64,000 nt of DNA, from assembly GCA_009377495.1 (NCBI GenBank), contig WHTZ01000026.1, positions 1 through 64,000 on the forward strand, written 5' to 3'. The number at the start of each line of letters is the position of its first letter. Positions within the stretch are counted from its first letter, which is position 1. Shown here one piece after another: positions 26,845 to 36,482 of this stretch. A program made the position numbers and the translations under genes. The notes beneath the pieces are model-generated. The model was not told the origin of the DNA and did not search any database. It saw nothing but the letters and a program-made list of their open reading frames with translations. This DNA is from Luteitalea sp. (lineage in GTDB: Bacteria; Acidobacteriota; Vicinamibacteria; Vicinamibacterales; Vicinamibacteraceae).

Positions 26845-27899
26845 AGCGGCCGAGTGGACAGCGCACGGTAGACACACCGGCGTGCAGGCAGGGCGCGGTC
26901 GAACGTGCTATGGCTGAAGGCACAGACCAGATGCGCCGTGGTAACCCGGAACGAGCCATTGCTACTATCAGGCAAGCGCTGGCGCTCGACCCGAGGTGTG
27001 GTCTGGCCCACCAATTGCTCGCACAAGCTTACCTGCAACAGGGCACGTACGAGACGCTCAGCGAGGCGCGGGCCGAGCTGCGGCAAGCCGTCGCACTCGA
27101 CCCGAATCTGGTGTGGGCCCGATTTTATCTGGCGCGGCTCTATCTCGACGTTGGTGCCGTCGACAAGGCACACGAGCAACTCAACACCGCAATCGATCTG
27201 CACCCGGACCTGCCCCACCTGCAGTCGTTGCTAGGCGAAGCGGAGCGCCAGCTCGGCCAGCCGCGGCGGTCTGTGGAGCGTCAAGAGCGGGCGCTGGCGA
27301 TTGATGCCACATTCGCTCCTGCGAAGTACTACCTTGGGCTCGCGTACCTCGATCTCGAGGACGAGGCAGCCGCCCTCCCGCCGCTCGAAGCCGCCGCCGC
27401 TTCGGGCCTCCCCATCGCCGAGCTGTACCTCACGCTCGGATCGGTACACGAAGAAGCGGGGCGACTGGACCGCGCCCGCGCGCTGTACGATCGGGCGGTA
27501 GCGGTGGCCCCTGATCGTGCCGAAGCGCACGTGCGCTTGGCAAAGGTCCTCACGCGGCAAGGTCACCCCGTGCGCGCCCTCGACGCACTCTCGGGAGCGC
27601 TGCCGGACGGGCGGCGCCTCCCGGCAACGCAGTACTACCAGCGCCTCGAAGCCGCGATTCAGCTCGAACGAGGCCGGGCGCTGCAGGCCCTCGGGCAATG
27701 GAACGGGGCTGCGCGCGCGTACCAGGAGGCAGTTGCCATCTCGCCGGATCTCGCGGAGGCGCATCGATACCTGGCCGAGGCCTTGTATCGTCAGGGCAAC
27801 TTCGGGCGCGCCCTTGAACATGCGGAACGCGCGGCCGCGCTCGACCACCCGCTGCCCTCCGAGCTGATGCGACAGATCACCGCCCGCGCGAGACGCTGA
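26706..27899 (+). CDS. Secreted tetratricopeptide-repeat protein (TPR copy 1)
   Basis: The frame from GTG 26706 gives 397 residues; GTG 26736 or 26739 would start just before the signal helix (ARSLLLFGVISIGSSPYA) and is also plausible. About eight TPR units follow (AMAEGTDQMRRGNPERAIAT, LDPRCGLAHQLLAQAYLQQG, ARFYLARLYLDVGAVDKAHEQL, AEAHRYLAEALYRQGNFGRAL and others). It is a close paralogue of the TPR protein at 54666-55814: the segment GEAERQLGxPRRSxE and its surroundings are shared. TPRs bind proteins. The CRTAC1 partner gene here is convergent rather than in the same operon. A TACAAT box at 26727 inside repeat R3 may be a -10 element if the later start is used. Confidence 0.85.
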   Translation: MKWPTCGYNDVVARAIALHLNGARSLLLFGVISIGSSPYAADTVAPERPSGQRTVDTPACRQGAVERAMAEGTDQMRRGNPERAIATIRQALALDPRCGLAHQLLAQAYLQQGTYETLSEARAELRQAVALDPNLVWARFYLARLYLDVGAVDKAHEQLNTAIDLHPDLPHLQSLLGEAERQLGQPRRSVERQERALAIDATFAPAKYYLGLAYLDLEDEAAALPPLEAAAASGLPIAELYLTLGSVHEEAGRLDRARALYDRAVAVAPDRAEAHVRLAKVLTRQGHPVRALDALSGALPDGRRLPATQYYQRLEAAIQLERGRALQALGQWNGAARAYQEAVAISPDLAEAHRYLAEALYRQGNFGRALEHAERAAALDHPLPSELMRQITARARR

Positions 27900-27948
27900 G
27901 CCGCCAGCGGAATTCGCCCATGCCTGGCGTCGCCGGTCGCCGGCATGG

Positions 27949-29655
27949 TCATTGGGCATCCTGCTCGTCAAGCACGATTTGGCGACTCCCAGCTATACGC
28001 CCAAGGGTCTGTCTCTTGCCGCTGGGCCATTGGATGGTTAGCCGATCCACGGTGGCGTTCTGCCCCAATCCCACATGCAGCCGCAGGTCGCTCGTGCTCA
28101 GGTAACTACCTGCTGCCCCGATCTCTCGTACCTGTTGCCGGCCACCGCACTCGACGACAACGCGCGCACCCACGCCAAAGCGATTGCTGACCCGCCCTCG
28201 CGCCACGACCCGCAGCCAGTGGTTTCCGTTCTGTTCGTCGTTGCGCATGACGATTGGTGCCCCACTCGAGTTGGCGACAATGATGTCGAGCTGACCGTCG
28301 TTGTCGAGGTCCGCCACAGCAGAACCTCGTCCCACGTGCTCGATTCGGAACGCTGGGCCGGCCTCCGCCGACACGTCGACGAATCGCCCGTCGCCTCGAT
28401 TGAGGAAGAGCTGGTCAGTTTGCTTGTAGGACAGCTTCTGGCTGTAGAGCGCGATGTTGTCGATGACGTGACCATTCGTCACGTGGATGTCGAGGGTTCC
28501 GTCATTGTTGGCATCGAAAAGCTTGGTCCCGAACCCCAGAGACAGCCACGCAGACTCCAAGCCGGCGGTGCGTGTCGTGTCCTCGAAATCCCGGTCGCCC
28601 ACGTTCCGATAGAGCTCATTCAGTTCTTCAGAAAAGTTGGTGACGAAGATGTCGAGCCGTCCATCGCCATCGTAATCGGCGATCTCCGTGCCCATGCCGG
28701 CCTGCGGCTTGCCATTCTCGTCGTAGCCCACGCCGGCTGCATATGTGGCGTCTGTGAACGTGCCGTCGCCGTTGTTCACGTACAGAAAGTTTCGTACCAA
28801 GTCGTTCGCCACATAGATGTCCGGCCAGCCGTCGTTGTTCACGTCGCCGAAGGCGACACCGAGCCCCTTGCCGGCGGGATTGGCTATCCCCGCGGCTGCG
28901 GATACGTCGACGAATGTCCCGTCGCCGTTGTTTCGGTAGAGTAGGTCGGGCACGCCATCGAAGTTCCTGGGATCGCAATACATGCGATAGCCCTCCCTCC
29001 GATGCCCACAGTACGGGTCGTGGTCAACGTCGTATTCGAGATACCGTGTCACATAGAGATCGAGATGCCCGTCGCGATTGAAGTCGAAGAAGCCGGCACT
29101 GCTGATCCACCCCTTGCCAGCAACGCCGGCGCGCGTGGTGAGGTCGGTCAACGTGCCGTCACCGTTGTTGCGGTACAAGAGGCCACCGCCGTAGCCGCCG
29201 ACATAGAGGTCGAGGAAGCCGTCATTGTCGATGTCGCCAACCGCGACACCGGTGGCGAAGCGGCGGGTGCCGGCAACACCGGCCTGCCGCGTGACGTCCA
29301 CGAATCGCCGGCCCCCCGTGTTGCGGTAGAGCACGTTGCCGGGCGAAGGCGTGCCGCTCGAGAGGTTCGCCCCGTTCGCGAAGAACAGATCGACCCAGCC
29401 GTCGTTGTCGTAGTCGAATGCCGCGACTCCTGAGCCGAAGGTCTCGACCATGATCTTGTCTGGCGAGGCGCCGTTCTCATGCGTGAAGTCGATGCCCCAA
29501 TCGGCGGCGACGTTGACGAAGCGGATCGGCAGCTCGGTCGCGTCTAGTTGGATCAGGGCGGCGCCGATGAGGACGCAAGTGACAGCGGCGAGGCGGGCTC
29601 CCCTCCGGTGTCGGCTACCGGTAGACGCCAATTCGGTGCGTGCGAGCACGATCAT
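27949..29655 (-). CDS. CRTAC1-like VCBS/FG-GAP protein with C-terminal ASPIC/UnbV domain (copy 1)
   Basis: The 568-residue secreted protein begins with a signal helix (about 20-40). A propeller follows, with repeated Ca-binding D-x-D-x-D-G loops: DYDNDGWVDLFF, DIDNDGFLDLYV, DFNRDGHLDLYV, DVNNDGWPDIYV, DYDGDGRLDIFV, DANNDGTLDIHV and DLDNDGQLDIIV. The last ~90 residues are the ASPIC/UnbV domain (NHWLRVVARG, NRFGVGARVVV, LHVGLGQNATVDRLTIQWPSG). It begins 14 bases after the TonB receptor stop, so both are probably one transcript. Eukaryotic relatives are extracellular matrix proteins; bacterial roles are unknown. Confidence 0.9.
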   Translation of the reverse strand: MIVLARTELASTGSRHRRGARLAAVTCVLIGAALIQLDATELPIRFVNVAADWGIDFTHENGASPDKIMVETFGSGVAAFDYDNDGWVDLFFANGANLSSGTPSPGNVLYRNTGGRRFVDVTRQAGVAGTRRFATGVAVGDIDNDGFLDLYVGGYGGGLLYRNNGDGTLTDLTTRAGVAGKGWISSAGFFDFNRDGHLDLYVTRYLEYDVDHDPYCGHRREGYRMYCDPRNFDGVPDLLYRNNGDGTFVDVSAAAGIANPAGKGLGVAFGDVNNDGWPDIYVANDLVRNFLYVNNGDGTFTDATYAAGVGYDENGKPQAGMGTEIADYDGDGRLDIFVTNFSEELNELYRNVGDRDFEDTTRTAGLESAWLSLGFGTKLFDANNDGTLDIHVTNGHVIDNIALYSQKLSYKQTDQLFLNRGDGRFVDVSAEAGPAFRIEHVGRGSAVADLDNDGQLDIIVANSSGAPIVMRNDEQNGNHWLRVVARGRVSNRFGVGARVVVECGGRQQVREIGAAGSYLSTSDLRLHVGLGQNATVDRLTIQWPSGKRQTLGRIAGSRQIVLDEQDAQ

Positions 29656-29669
29656 TCGCCCTTCCGACG

Positions 29670-32600
29670 TCAGAAGCGGAGCACACCCTTCACCGTGATC
29701 ATGCGTCGACCGGCCCGCTCTGCCTGGAAGTCGGACATCACTTCCGAAATGTTCCCTGCGGTCGCTGCCGAGATGTTCGACGCCGGATTACCGAAGTGCG
29801 CCTGGTTGAAGATGTTCGACGCTGTCACGCCAAACGTCAGTGACATGCCGCCCGCGAGCCGCGTCTCCTTGGACAGGCTCACGTGGTGCACGTGTAACCC
29901 GTCGCCCTCCAGGATGTTCACGCCGGCGTTGCCAAAGCGCCCGTCGGGCGGTACCGCGAAGTCGTCGGGGTTGAACCATCGCGTCGGCGTCCGTTGGTCG
30001 CCCGGCAGATTGCCGGGGCCGACGCGGTCCGGGATGCCTCCGGAGGTGCCAGTGTTCGACGGATCTGCCCCGTCGAAAGACGGTGAGAAGAAGGTGCCGC
30101 CGCCGAAGTAGCTCACCGTGGAGACCGTCCATCCACCGACCAGCCGATCGAGCAGCGGCGAGGTGTCGGACAGGAAGCGCCTCCCGCGTCCGACGGGCAG
30201 CTCCCAGGTGGTGTTGACCATCCCGTAGTGCCGCCGCGTGGCGGCCGCATTGTACCAGTGACCGGTTATGTCGGACGGGTTCTCGTCGTTGAGGTAGTCT
30301 GCTTGGTCGCGCGCCCACGTGTAGTGGGCGTTGAACGTGAACGCGCCGCTGCGCTTCTGCACCTGCGCCTGAAAGGCGTCGTACCGCGCGCTGCCGTCGC
30401 TGCGGATCTCGTCGACATCGACAAGTTGTGGCCACGGGCGCCGGTCCGTGGTGAACGGGGTGGCGCTGGGCTCCGGCTTGTTGATGTTCAGCGAATAGTT
30501 CAGCCCAGCGCTGCGCGAACCGATGTAGGAAAGGCGCACGCCGACACGGGGCATCAGCTCGCGCTCGACGCTGACGTTGAACTGGTGGATGGCGCCGTTG
30601 TCGGTTCGTAGCGGGTAGCTGCTGACACTCTGGCTCACGCTCGCGAACTCGAGACCGGGGAACGGGTTCGGGAACGAGACCAGCGGCGCGTCGCCCGCCT
30701 GGACGATGTTCTGGTAGTCCTCGGCAATCTCGAATGGGCCGCCACCCTGTGCGCCCACGAAATAGTCGAGTCGCTCGGTAAAGGCGCCGTACCCGCCTCT
30801 GATGACCGTGCGCTCGTTCAGGCGGTAGGCCATCGACGCACGTGGCCGCAGGTTTCGCGTGTCGGGCTCCGCGATGACGTCGCCACCGCGCACCTCGATG
30901 GTGTCTGGATACTGGGGGCTCACGGCGTCGAGCGCGTCAGGCGGCACGATGACCGCGCCCGTGGCTTTGTCCCAGTTGTACATGAGCCCGTCCTTGTAGC
31001 GCGCGGCCGGAAAGTAGTCCCAACGCAGGCCGTAGTCGAGCGTGAGATTCGCGCTCAGCTTGAACGAATCCTGCACGTACATCCCGAGCTCTTTCGAGGT
31101 CTGGCGTCGATTGACGAGCGGATGGAGCACCCGCTCGCTCTGAAACGGGATGCCCAACAGGAAGTCGGCGTACGCGTGGCCGGTGATCTGTCCGTTGAAC
31201 GTAAAGCTCCCATAGTTCGGCACGACGCCGGAGAACCCTTCAAACGTCAGATACTCCCAACCGAACTTCCAGACGTGCCGGCCCGTCGTCCAGGTGAGCG
31301 ACTCCTCGAAGGTGAAGTCCTTGTCGTCCGACTTGACGCCACCGGTGATCGTCGAGAGCTCGCTGAACCCGGTGATGTTCAGCTCGGGGAAGCCCGCGGT
31401 GCTGTGGCCGTCGGCGTTCACGCCCTGCAGGCCGATCGCCGCGACGGCGTCGGCGCCGTTGATGGGTACCTGTCCCTCGAACTCTCTCCCGTCCTCGATG
31501 AAGTCATGGTTATAGCCGAAGCGAATCGTGTGAACCGCGGCGGCGGAGAACACGTGAGTGTCGGAGAGCACCGCGCGCTGCTGGTTGCGGAGCCGCGACC
31601 AGAAGAAGTCCGGCAGGTCCGTCACGAGCACATAAGGCCACCGCCCCTTCATCCAGCGCCCGGTGAGCGTGTTGTTCTCGGTCACGTTGTGGTCGATACG
31701 CACGAACGGCCAGTCGCCCTTGAAATAGTCCCAGTGATATGGATGCACCCACTCGAAGTTGTTCGAGAGGGCGCCCTCGTCGCCGCGATTGGGTAGCGGG
31801 ATGTAGAGCTCCTGCGCCGCTCGTGCGACGGAGCTGAACCGCTCACTTGGGATCTGATTGTCCGGAAACGGCGCCCCCGTGAGCGGGTCGATGATGGGCT
31901 CGCCGACTTCGGAGAAGTCGCCGTCGCGCATTCTGAGGCTGGGCACGTCGGCGAGGTTGAACGATCCCTTGGGAACCCGCTGCGCGGCCCACGAGCCGTA
32001 GAAAAAGGTCTTGTTCCGGAGGATGGGACCGCCCAACTCGAGCTGCCATTCGTGCAGGAGGAACGGCACCTCGTCGCTCTCGAAGAACGGTTTCGCGTTG
32101 AGCGCTGAGTTGAAATGCTCGTAGTTGGCCATGCCACGGAGCTCGTTCTGGCCACGCTTCGAGACCATGTTGTAGCTCGTCACGCGCGAGCTGTCCGCAG
32201 GCGCGTTGACGATGTTGACCGATACCTCTTCCATGAAGTTGGTGTTGTTGGTGTTACCCTGACGGCGCGAGTGGACCCCGTCCATCGCTTCCACCATCTG
32301 TTCGCGCGGCTGGCCCGCGACGACGACGCCCCAGCCCGATCCCTGCACGCCTGGTTGGGTGGAGAACATGGCAAAGGGCGACGGAAAGACGTCGACGAAG
32401 GCACTCTTCTGATACTGCTCGGCGTTGAAGCGCCCGCTAATCTCCCCCGTGTCGGTGGTGAGCACCTGCGCGCCCGCAACGACGGTGACTTCCTCCTGTG
32501 CGCCGCCAACCTCGAGACGGGCGTCGAGGCGACGCGTCTGCCCGCTCTCGAGCAGCACGTTCTCGGAGACGAAGGTCTTGAAGCCTTCCAGCTCTACCTG

Positions 32601-32849
32601 GAGGCGGTAGGTGCCAGGCCTCAGGTCCGGCATCTCGTAGTTGCCCAAGGTATCGCTGACGACCGTGCGCACCAGGCTGCCTGTCCCCGGCTCGGTCAGC
32701 GTGATCGTGGCGCCCGGAATCACAGCGCCGGTGGCGTCCGCCACGGTGCCACGCAGCGACGCCAGATTCGACTGGGCGGAGACGGGGACCGCGGGAACGG
32801 TGACGAGCAAGAGCAGGGACAGGATGGCGCTGAACGGCTGCGCACGCAT
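29670..32849 (-). CDS. TonB-dependent receptor with carboxypeptidase-regulatory N-terminal domain (Oar-like)
   Basis: The start is set at ATG 32849 because GAGGTG precedes it and a signal peptide follows (LSLLLLVTVPAVPVSAQ); an upstream in-frame start at 32909 adds an unlikely 20 residues. The ~1059-residue protein has a CarboxypepD_reg-like beta-sandwich (SLRGTVADATGAVIPGATI ... GFKTF), a plug domain, and a long beta-barrel ending in the aromatic signature KGVLRF. Such Oar/SusC-like receptors import large ligands, often oligosaccharides, using TonB energy. It sits between a CE15 esterase upstream and a CRTAC1 protein downstream on the same strand, which suggests plant-polysaccharide ligands. 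The ORF is intact over 3.2 kb. Confidence 0.92.
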   Translation of the reverse strand: MRAQPFSAILSLLLLVTVPAVPVSAQSNLASLRGTVADATGAVIPGATITLTEPGTGSLVRTVVSDTLGNYEMPDLRPGTYRLQVELEGFKTFVSENVLLESGQTRRLDARLEVGGAQEEVTVVAGAQVLTTDTGEISGRFNAEQYQKSAFVDVFPSPFAMFSTQPGVQGSGWGVVVAGQPREQMVEAMDGVHSRRQGNTNNTNFMEEVSVNIVNAPADSSRVTSYNMVSKRGQNELRGMANYEHFNSALNAKPFFESDEVPFLLHEWQLELGGPILRNKTFFYGSWAAQRVPKGSFNLADVPSLRMRDGDFSEVGEPIIDPLTGAPFPDNQIPSERFSSVARAAQELYIPLPNRGDEGALSNNFEWVHPYHWDYFKGDWPFVRIDHNVTENNTLTGRWMKGRWPYVLVTDLPDFFWSRLRNQQRAVLSDTHVFSAAAVHTIRFGYNHDFIEDGREFEGQVPINGADAVAAIGLQGVNADGHSTAGFPELNITGFSELSTITGGVKSDDKDFTFEESLTWTTGRHVWKFGWEYLTFEGFSGVVPNYGSFTFNGQITGHAYADFLLGIPFQSERVLHPLVNRRQTSKELGMYVQDSFKLSANLTLDYGLRWDYFPAARYKDGLMYNWDKATGAVIVPPDALDAVSPQYPDTIEVRGGDVIAEPDTRNLRPRASMAYRLNERTVIRGGYGAFTERLDYFVGAQGGGPFEIAEDYQNIVQAGDAPLVSFPNPFPGLEFASVSQSVSSYPLRTDNGAIHQFNVSVERELMPRVGVRLSYIGSRSAGLNYSLNINKPEPSATPFTTDRRPWPQLVDVDEIRSDGSARYDAFQAQVQKRSGAFTFNAHYTWARDQADYLNDENPSDITGHWYNAAATRRHYGMVNTTWELPVGRGRRFLSDTSPLLDRLVGGWTVSTVSYFGGGTFFSPSFDGADPSNTGTSGGIPDRVGPGNLPGDQRTPTRWFNPDDFAVPPDGRFGNAGVNILEGDGLHVHHVSLSKETRLAGGMSLTFGVTASNIFNQAHFGNPASNISAATAGNISEVMSDFQAERAGRRMITVKGVLRF

Positions 32850-33006
32850 GGCGACACCTCGATTGAGATCACCTGTTATAACCTGTAATGTGCGCCGCTC
32901 TTGTACCACAGTAAGCCGGCGGCGCGGTAGGCGCTATGACAGACATGCGACCCGATCGCTCTCGGTCTTGGGTACGTCGCTAGCTCAGGCCGCATGGCGA
33001 CAGAGT

Positions 33007-34374
33007 TTACCGCATCGGGCGTCTGGCGAGATGGCGGCTGGCAAACGCGAGGTACTGCTCCCAGTCGTACGTGGTGAGGTCGTGCGCGCCCTGTCGCACG
33101 TGATAGGCGATGGTGCGCCCAACGGGCGTGTCGACGGGTGGCATGTCGTCCACACCGAGCCCGTCCGTGCCGAGTAGACGATAGACGGGCTCCGCATGCT
33201 TTGCCGACAGGAACTCGCCGTGTGGGTCGGCCCAGAGATCTTCCGCAGCGCTCGCGATGTAGACGGGACGCGGCGCGATGAGGCCGACGAGCTGGTGGAA
33301 GTCGACGGGCAGCTCGTCCTCGCGTTCTCGATAGTAGTCGAACATGCCGCAGAACCAATGTGGGAACGTCGTGGTGATGCGAGCGATCGTCTCGCCGAAT
33401 CGACGCCGCGTGATGGCTGCGCCGCCCTCGCCCGACTCGTTGGCGATGACGAGCGCGAACCGCTGATCCTGCGCGCCTGCCCAGAGCGCGGTCTTGCCCA
33501 GGCGCGAATGGCCGATCACGGCAACCCGCGCCGCATCGATGTCGTCGTCGGTCTCGAGGTAGTCGAGCGCGCGGCTCAATCCCCACGCCCAGGCTCCGAT
33601 CGCGCCCCAGCTATCGAGTCGGTGATCCTCAGGACCGTCGGGCGCCAGAGCCTCGATGTCCTGCTGCGTCGCATGAGGTGGCATCTTCAGCGCGGTGTCC
33701 GACCTCGGCCGAAAGTGAGCGCGAACGCCGTCCTTCCAGCCGTCGGGATGATCCGGCTCGAGATCGCCGTAGTAGGCCGTGACGAGAGCGAAGCCACGCG
33801 ACAGGATCGACTCGACCGGCCATCGAGACGCCGCGGTGCCACGCGATGCCTCCGTCGCCCGGTTGTCGACGACCTTCTTCTCGTCACCGTCGCGCATCCA
33901 TCGCGTCGACAGCGTGATGCCCGGGTCGGGATGGATGGCGTGGTTCCCAGAGAAGTTGAGGCCGAGGAAGGCGGGGCGCTTGCCGGCCGCGGCGTCTCCT
34001 CCTCCTTTGGGGAGGTAGAGGAGCAGGTCCATGCTCGGACCACTCTCCGAACCGGTGAAGAGGACGGAGACCTGCTTGCGCACCGCGTTGCCTCCGAGCG
34101 CTTCGCGATCGACCGCGCGGGTCACGAATCGCATAGCCGTAGGCGCAGGCGCGCTGCGGCCGTAGACCTGCGTCTCGAACAGACGAAGTAGCTCGGGCCG
34201 GCGTTGCGCGTGCCAGGCCTGCGCGTCCGCCACGCGTCCGCCACGTTCGAACCGCAGCGGATCGGGCAGCGTGTATGCAGGGACCTTGGCTTCGTCCTCA
34301 TTGATTGGCGGGGCTTCCTGAGGGACTCCGACCAGTATCGCCGCACCGGCACACACCAACAGCGCGCCTCTCAT
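33007..34374 (-). CDS. CE15-type glucuronoyl esterase (copy 2), secreted
   Basis: The start is placed at the second of two adjacent ATGs (34374) because AGGAG lies six bases upstream; a signal peptide follows (GALLVCAGAAILVGVPQ). The alpha/beta hydrolase has the nucleophile elbow GHSRLGK, then NESGEGGAAITRRRFGE with the canonical catalytic Glu, PRPVYIASAAEDLWADPHGEF, and QGAHDL with the catalytic His. All three parts of a CE15 triad are therefore present. The family hydrolyses glucuronate-lignin ester crosslinks in glucuronoxylan. It is upstream of the TonB receptor (158-base gap) on the same strand. Confidence 0.88.
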   Translation of the reverse strand: MRGALLVCAGAAILVGVPQEAPPINEDEAKVPAYTLPDPLRFERGGRVADAQAWHAQRRPELLRLFETQVYGRSAPAPTAMRFVTRAVDREALGGNAVRKQVSVLFTGSESGPSMDLLLYLPKGGGDAAAGKRPAFLGLNFSGNHAIHPDPGITLSTRWMRDGDEKKVVDNRATEASRGTAASRWPVESILSRGFALVTAYYGDLEPDHPDGWKDGVRAHFRPRSDTALKMPPHATQQDIEALAPDGPEDHRLDSWGAIGAWAWGLSRALDYLETDDDIDAARVAVIGHSRLGKTALWAGAQDQRFALVIANESGEGGAAITRRRFGETIARITTTFPHWFCGMFDYYREREDELPVDFHQLVGLIAPRPVYIASAAEDLWADPHGEFLSAKHAEPVYRLLGTDGLGVDDMPPVDTPVGRTIAYHVRQGAHDLTTYDWEQYLAFASRHLARRPMR

Positions 34375-34497
34375 CATCTTCTCCTGGCCTGAATCGTATG
34401 CCGGCGCCACGCGAATCAAAGTAGAACACAGTGGCCGTACACAATTATGTAAATTTACGCATCGCTGAGAGAAATGTAGCGTTGCAAGGAAGTGTGC

Positions 34498-36303
34498 TTA
34501 CGGGCGGTCCCACGGGAACGTGACCGTGGGCGGGTTGGCGTAGCGGCGGGTGGCGAGCGTAAGCGTTGCGCCTGCGCCGGGTGCGAGCTGCACGGTGAAA
34601 TCGCGGGCGTCTAAGCGTCTAGTCTGTCCGTTCCACTCGACTGACTCGAATTGGTGCTCGGCGTACGCGCCCGCCTGCACGACGACCGCGCGCGATTCGG
34701 TCGCACTGAGGTTGACGAGCGTCACAACCGTCCGGCGCTCGCCGAGCTCAGAGATCAGCGCGGCCACGTCCTCGGGCACACCCGCCCGGCGGCGCTCGGG
34801 ATCGAAGTAGCGCAGGCGCGCGTTGAGCAGACCTCCCTCGCGGCCCGGCACGAGCGCGCCAAACATGAGCCGGACCAATGCGTCAGTCGCGGCCGGGTTG
34901 GAGTCCAGCATGTTGTCGGCGAGGCGCTTGTCGGGCGGGGTCTGGTCCGCGCGGATGGTCGCGAGCTTGCCCGGGATGCTCTCGAGCTCGCGCCGCAGCG
35001 CAACCTCGGGGTAGTCGGCGTTCTTGCCCTCGAGGAACTCGAGCCAAGGATTGGCTCCCACGCGTGCGCGATCGTCCGGACGCATGGACCAATACCACAC
35101 CTCGAGCGCGCCGATGCTCCACGGTTCTGGTTTCCAGCCATACCAGCCATCGGCACCAAACATGCTCGGATATTCCTTGCGACCGCCGATCGAGCGGGCG
35201 TGGGAGTTGACGACGTCGATCATGGCGCGCCAGGCATCGACATATTTCTGATCGCCCGTGACGAGAAGCGCGTTGCTGAAACCGACGAGTGCACGCCCGA
35301 TGCGGTTGCGGTCCTCGCGTCGGCCTGTCACAGGATTGACTGGGCTGAACCCCCATCCGTACGCATTACCCCACCACGGCCGGTCAGGGCCGCCGACTGT
35401 GCCGTCGAGATCGACACAGCTCGGGATGATGCCGCCGTTCTGCTTCATGCGCGCGAGCCACGCGTCCATATACTCGACGATCCAGCGGCGATACTTCGCC
35501 TCGCCGGTGAGTAGGTAGGCGTTGGTTGGAAGCGTGGTGGCAACCAGGTTCAGAAAGTGGTCGCCCACAACGTCGGTGTATTCCCGGTAGTGCTCCAGAA
35601 ACTGCGCGTACGTGCGCTCGCCGTGTAACGCGACAAAACCGGTCACGTCGAATGGGTCGCCCACCCAGTCAAGCGCCGTGGCCTTACGCAGCATCGGGCC
35701 GCGACTGCCGTTGATCATCGAGCGAATCAGTTTCTTCTCGGGATCGTAGTTCGGCGCGTCCGGATCCTCGCCCATGTAGAGGGCCGCGAAGCGCAGCGCG
35801 CGCTGGCGATAGGCAGGCAGGGTAGGCACCGAGAGCGCCATGCGATTGAAGAGTTGCAGGCCCTCGCCGTGGTGCATCCAGTCCGACTGCGCGGAAAACT
35901 CCTTCACATACATCCCCGCGCGTCCGGCGGGCACGTCGGTGGTCTTGGCCTCGGAGTACTGGCGGATCATGCCCTCCCAGCCTTTGAGATAAAGCTGGAG
36001 GATTTCGTCGTCCGCGCCCAGCGCGTGCAGCTCGGGCCAGCGATTGAAGTTCTCGAACGCGTCGTCCGGCCCGTCGTTCGCGCCCCAGCGCAGGAAGCAC
36101 TGGAGATAGCCGCGCGCGTCGTAGTACTTCTCGAAGAACTCCCGGCACGCGGGAACGTTGTGGGCAAAGAGCTGGCGCTCGAGCGTTGCCCATACGGGCG
36201 CGGGCATCGGCGTGTCGATGGTGAGGGTGGCTGGTGTCGCGGTGAGCACACGGACGCCGCTCAACAGCGCGATGAGGCACACGAAAGCCCGCCTATCCAC
36301 CAC
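34498..36303 (-). CDS. Secreted protein of unknown function, probably all-alpha barrel enzyme
   Basis: The 601-residue protein starts with a signal helix (FVCLIALLSGVRVLTA). The sequence is helix-rich, with repeated aromatic and acidic segments (LQCFLRWGANDGPDDAFENF, SDWMHHGEGLQLFNRMALSVP, GDHFLNLVATTLPTNAYLLTGEAKY, FSNALLVTGDQKYVDAWRAMID), suggestive of an (alpha/alpha)6 toroid as in uronyl hydrolases or polysaccharide lyases. The final ~100 residues look beta-rich (TVVTLVNLSATESRAVVVQAG). I cannot assign a named family. It is the first gene of a same-strand run with the CE15 esterase and TonB receptor, so a carbohydrate-active role is inferred. Confidence 0.7.
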   Translation of the reverse strand: MVDRRAFVCLIALLSGVRVLTATPATLTIDTPMPAPVWATLERQLFAHNVPACREFFEKYYDARGYLQCFLRWGANDGPDDAFENFNRWPELHALGADDEILQLYLKGWEGMIRQYSEAKTTDVPAGRAGMYVKEFSAQSDWMHHGEGLQLFNRMALSVPTLPAYRQRALRFAALYMGEDPDAPNYDPEKKLIRSMINGSRGPMLRKATALDWVGDPFDVTGFVALHGERTYAQFLEHYREYTDVVGDHFLNLVATTLPTNAYLLTGEAKYRRWIVEYMDAWLARMKQNGGIIPSCVDLDGTVGGPDRPWWGNAYGWGFSPVNPVTGRREDRNRIGRALVGFSNALLVTGDQKYVDAWRAMIDVVNSHARSIGGRKEYPSMFGADGWYGWKPEPWSIGALEVWYWSMRPDDRARVGANPWLEFLEGKNADYPEVALRRELESIPGKLATIRADQTPPDKRLADNMLDSNPAATDALVRLMFGALVPGREGGLLNARLRYFDPERRRAGVPEDVAALISELGERRTVVTLVNLSATESRAVVVQAGAYAEHQFESVEWNGQTRRLDARDFTVQLAPGAGATLTLATRRYANPPTVTFPWDRP

Positions 36304-36482
36304 ACGCTCCTTCTCAGCTCACGTCGCGTGAACGACCGACCGGGCGCAGATCGCTTGACAGCCGTGACGCGTCGTGATTGTTACAGCCAAGGGCTTTCAG
36401 ACTACCACGCTCGAGAACATGGAGATCGCGAAGATCATCCTGCGGGCGGAGTAGAGGATACGCCGCGCGTGGGTGTCATTCC

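Noticed and set aside
36374..36454. 27-codon plus-strand frame ending KIILRAE-stop
   Set aside because: Looks like the end of some gene but is too short to assign and has no start or homologous context.
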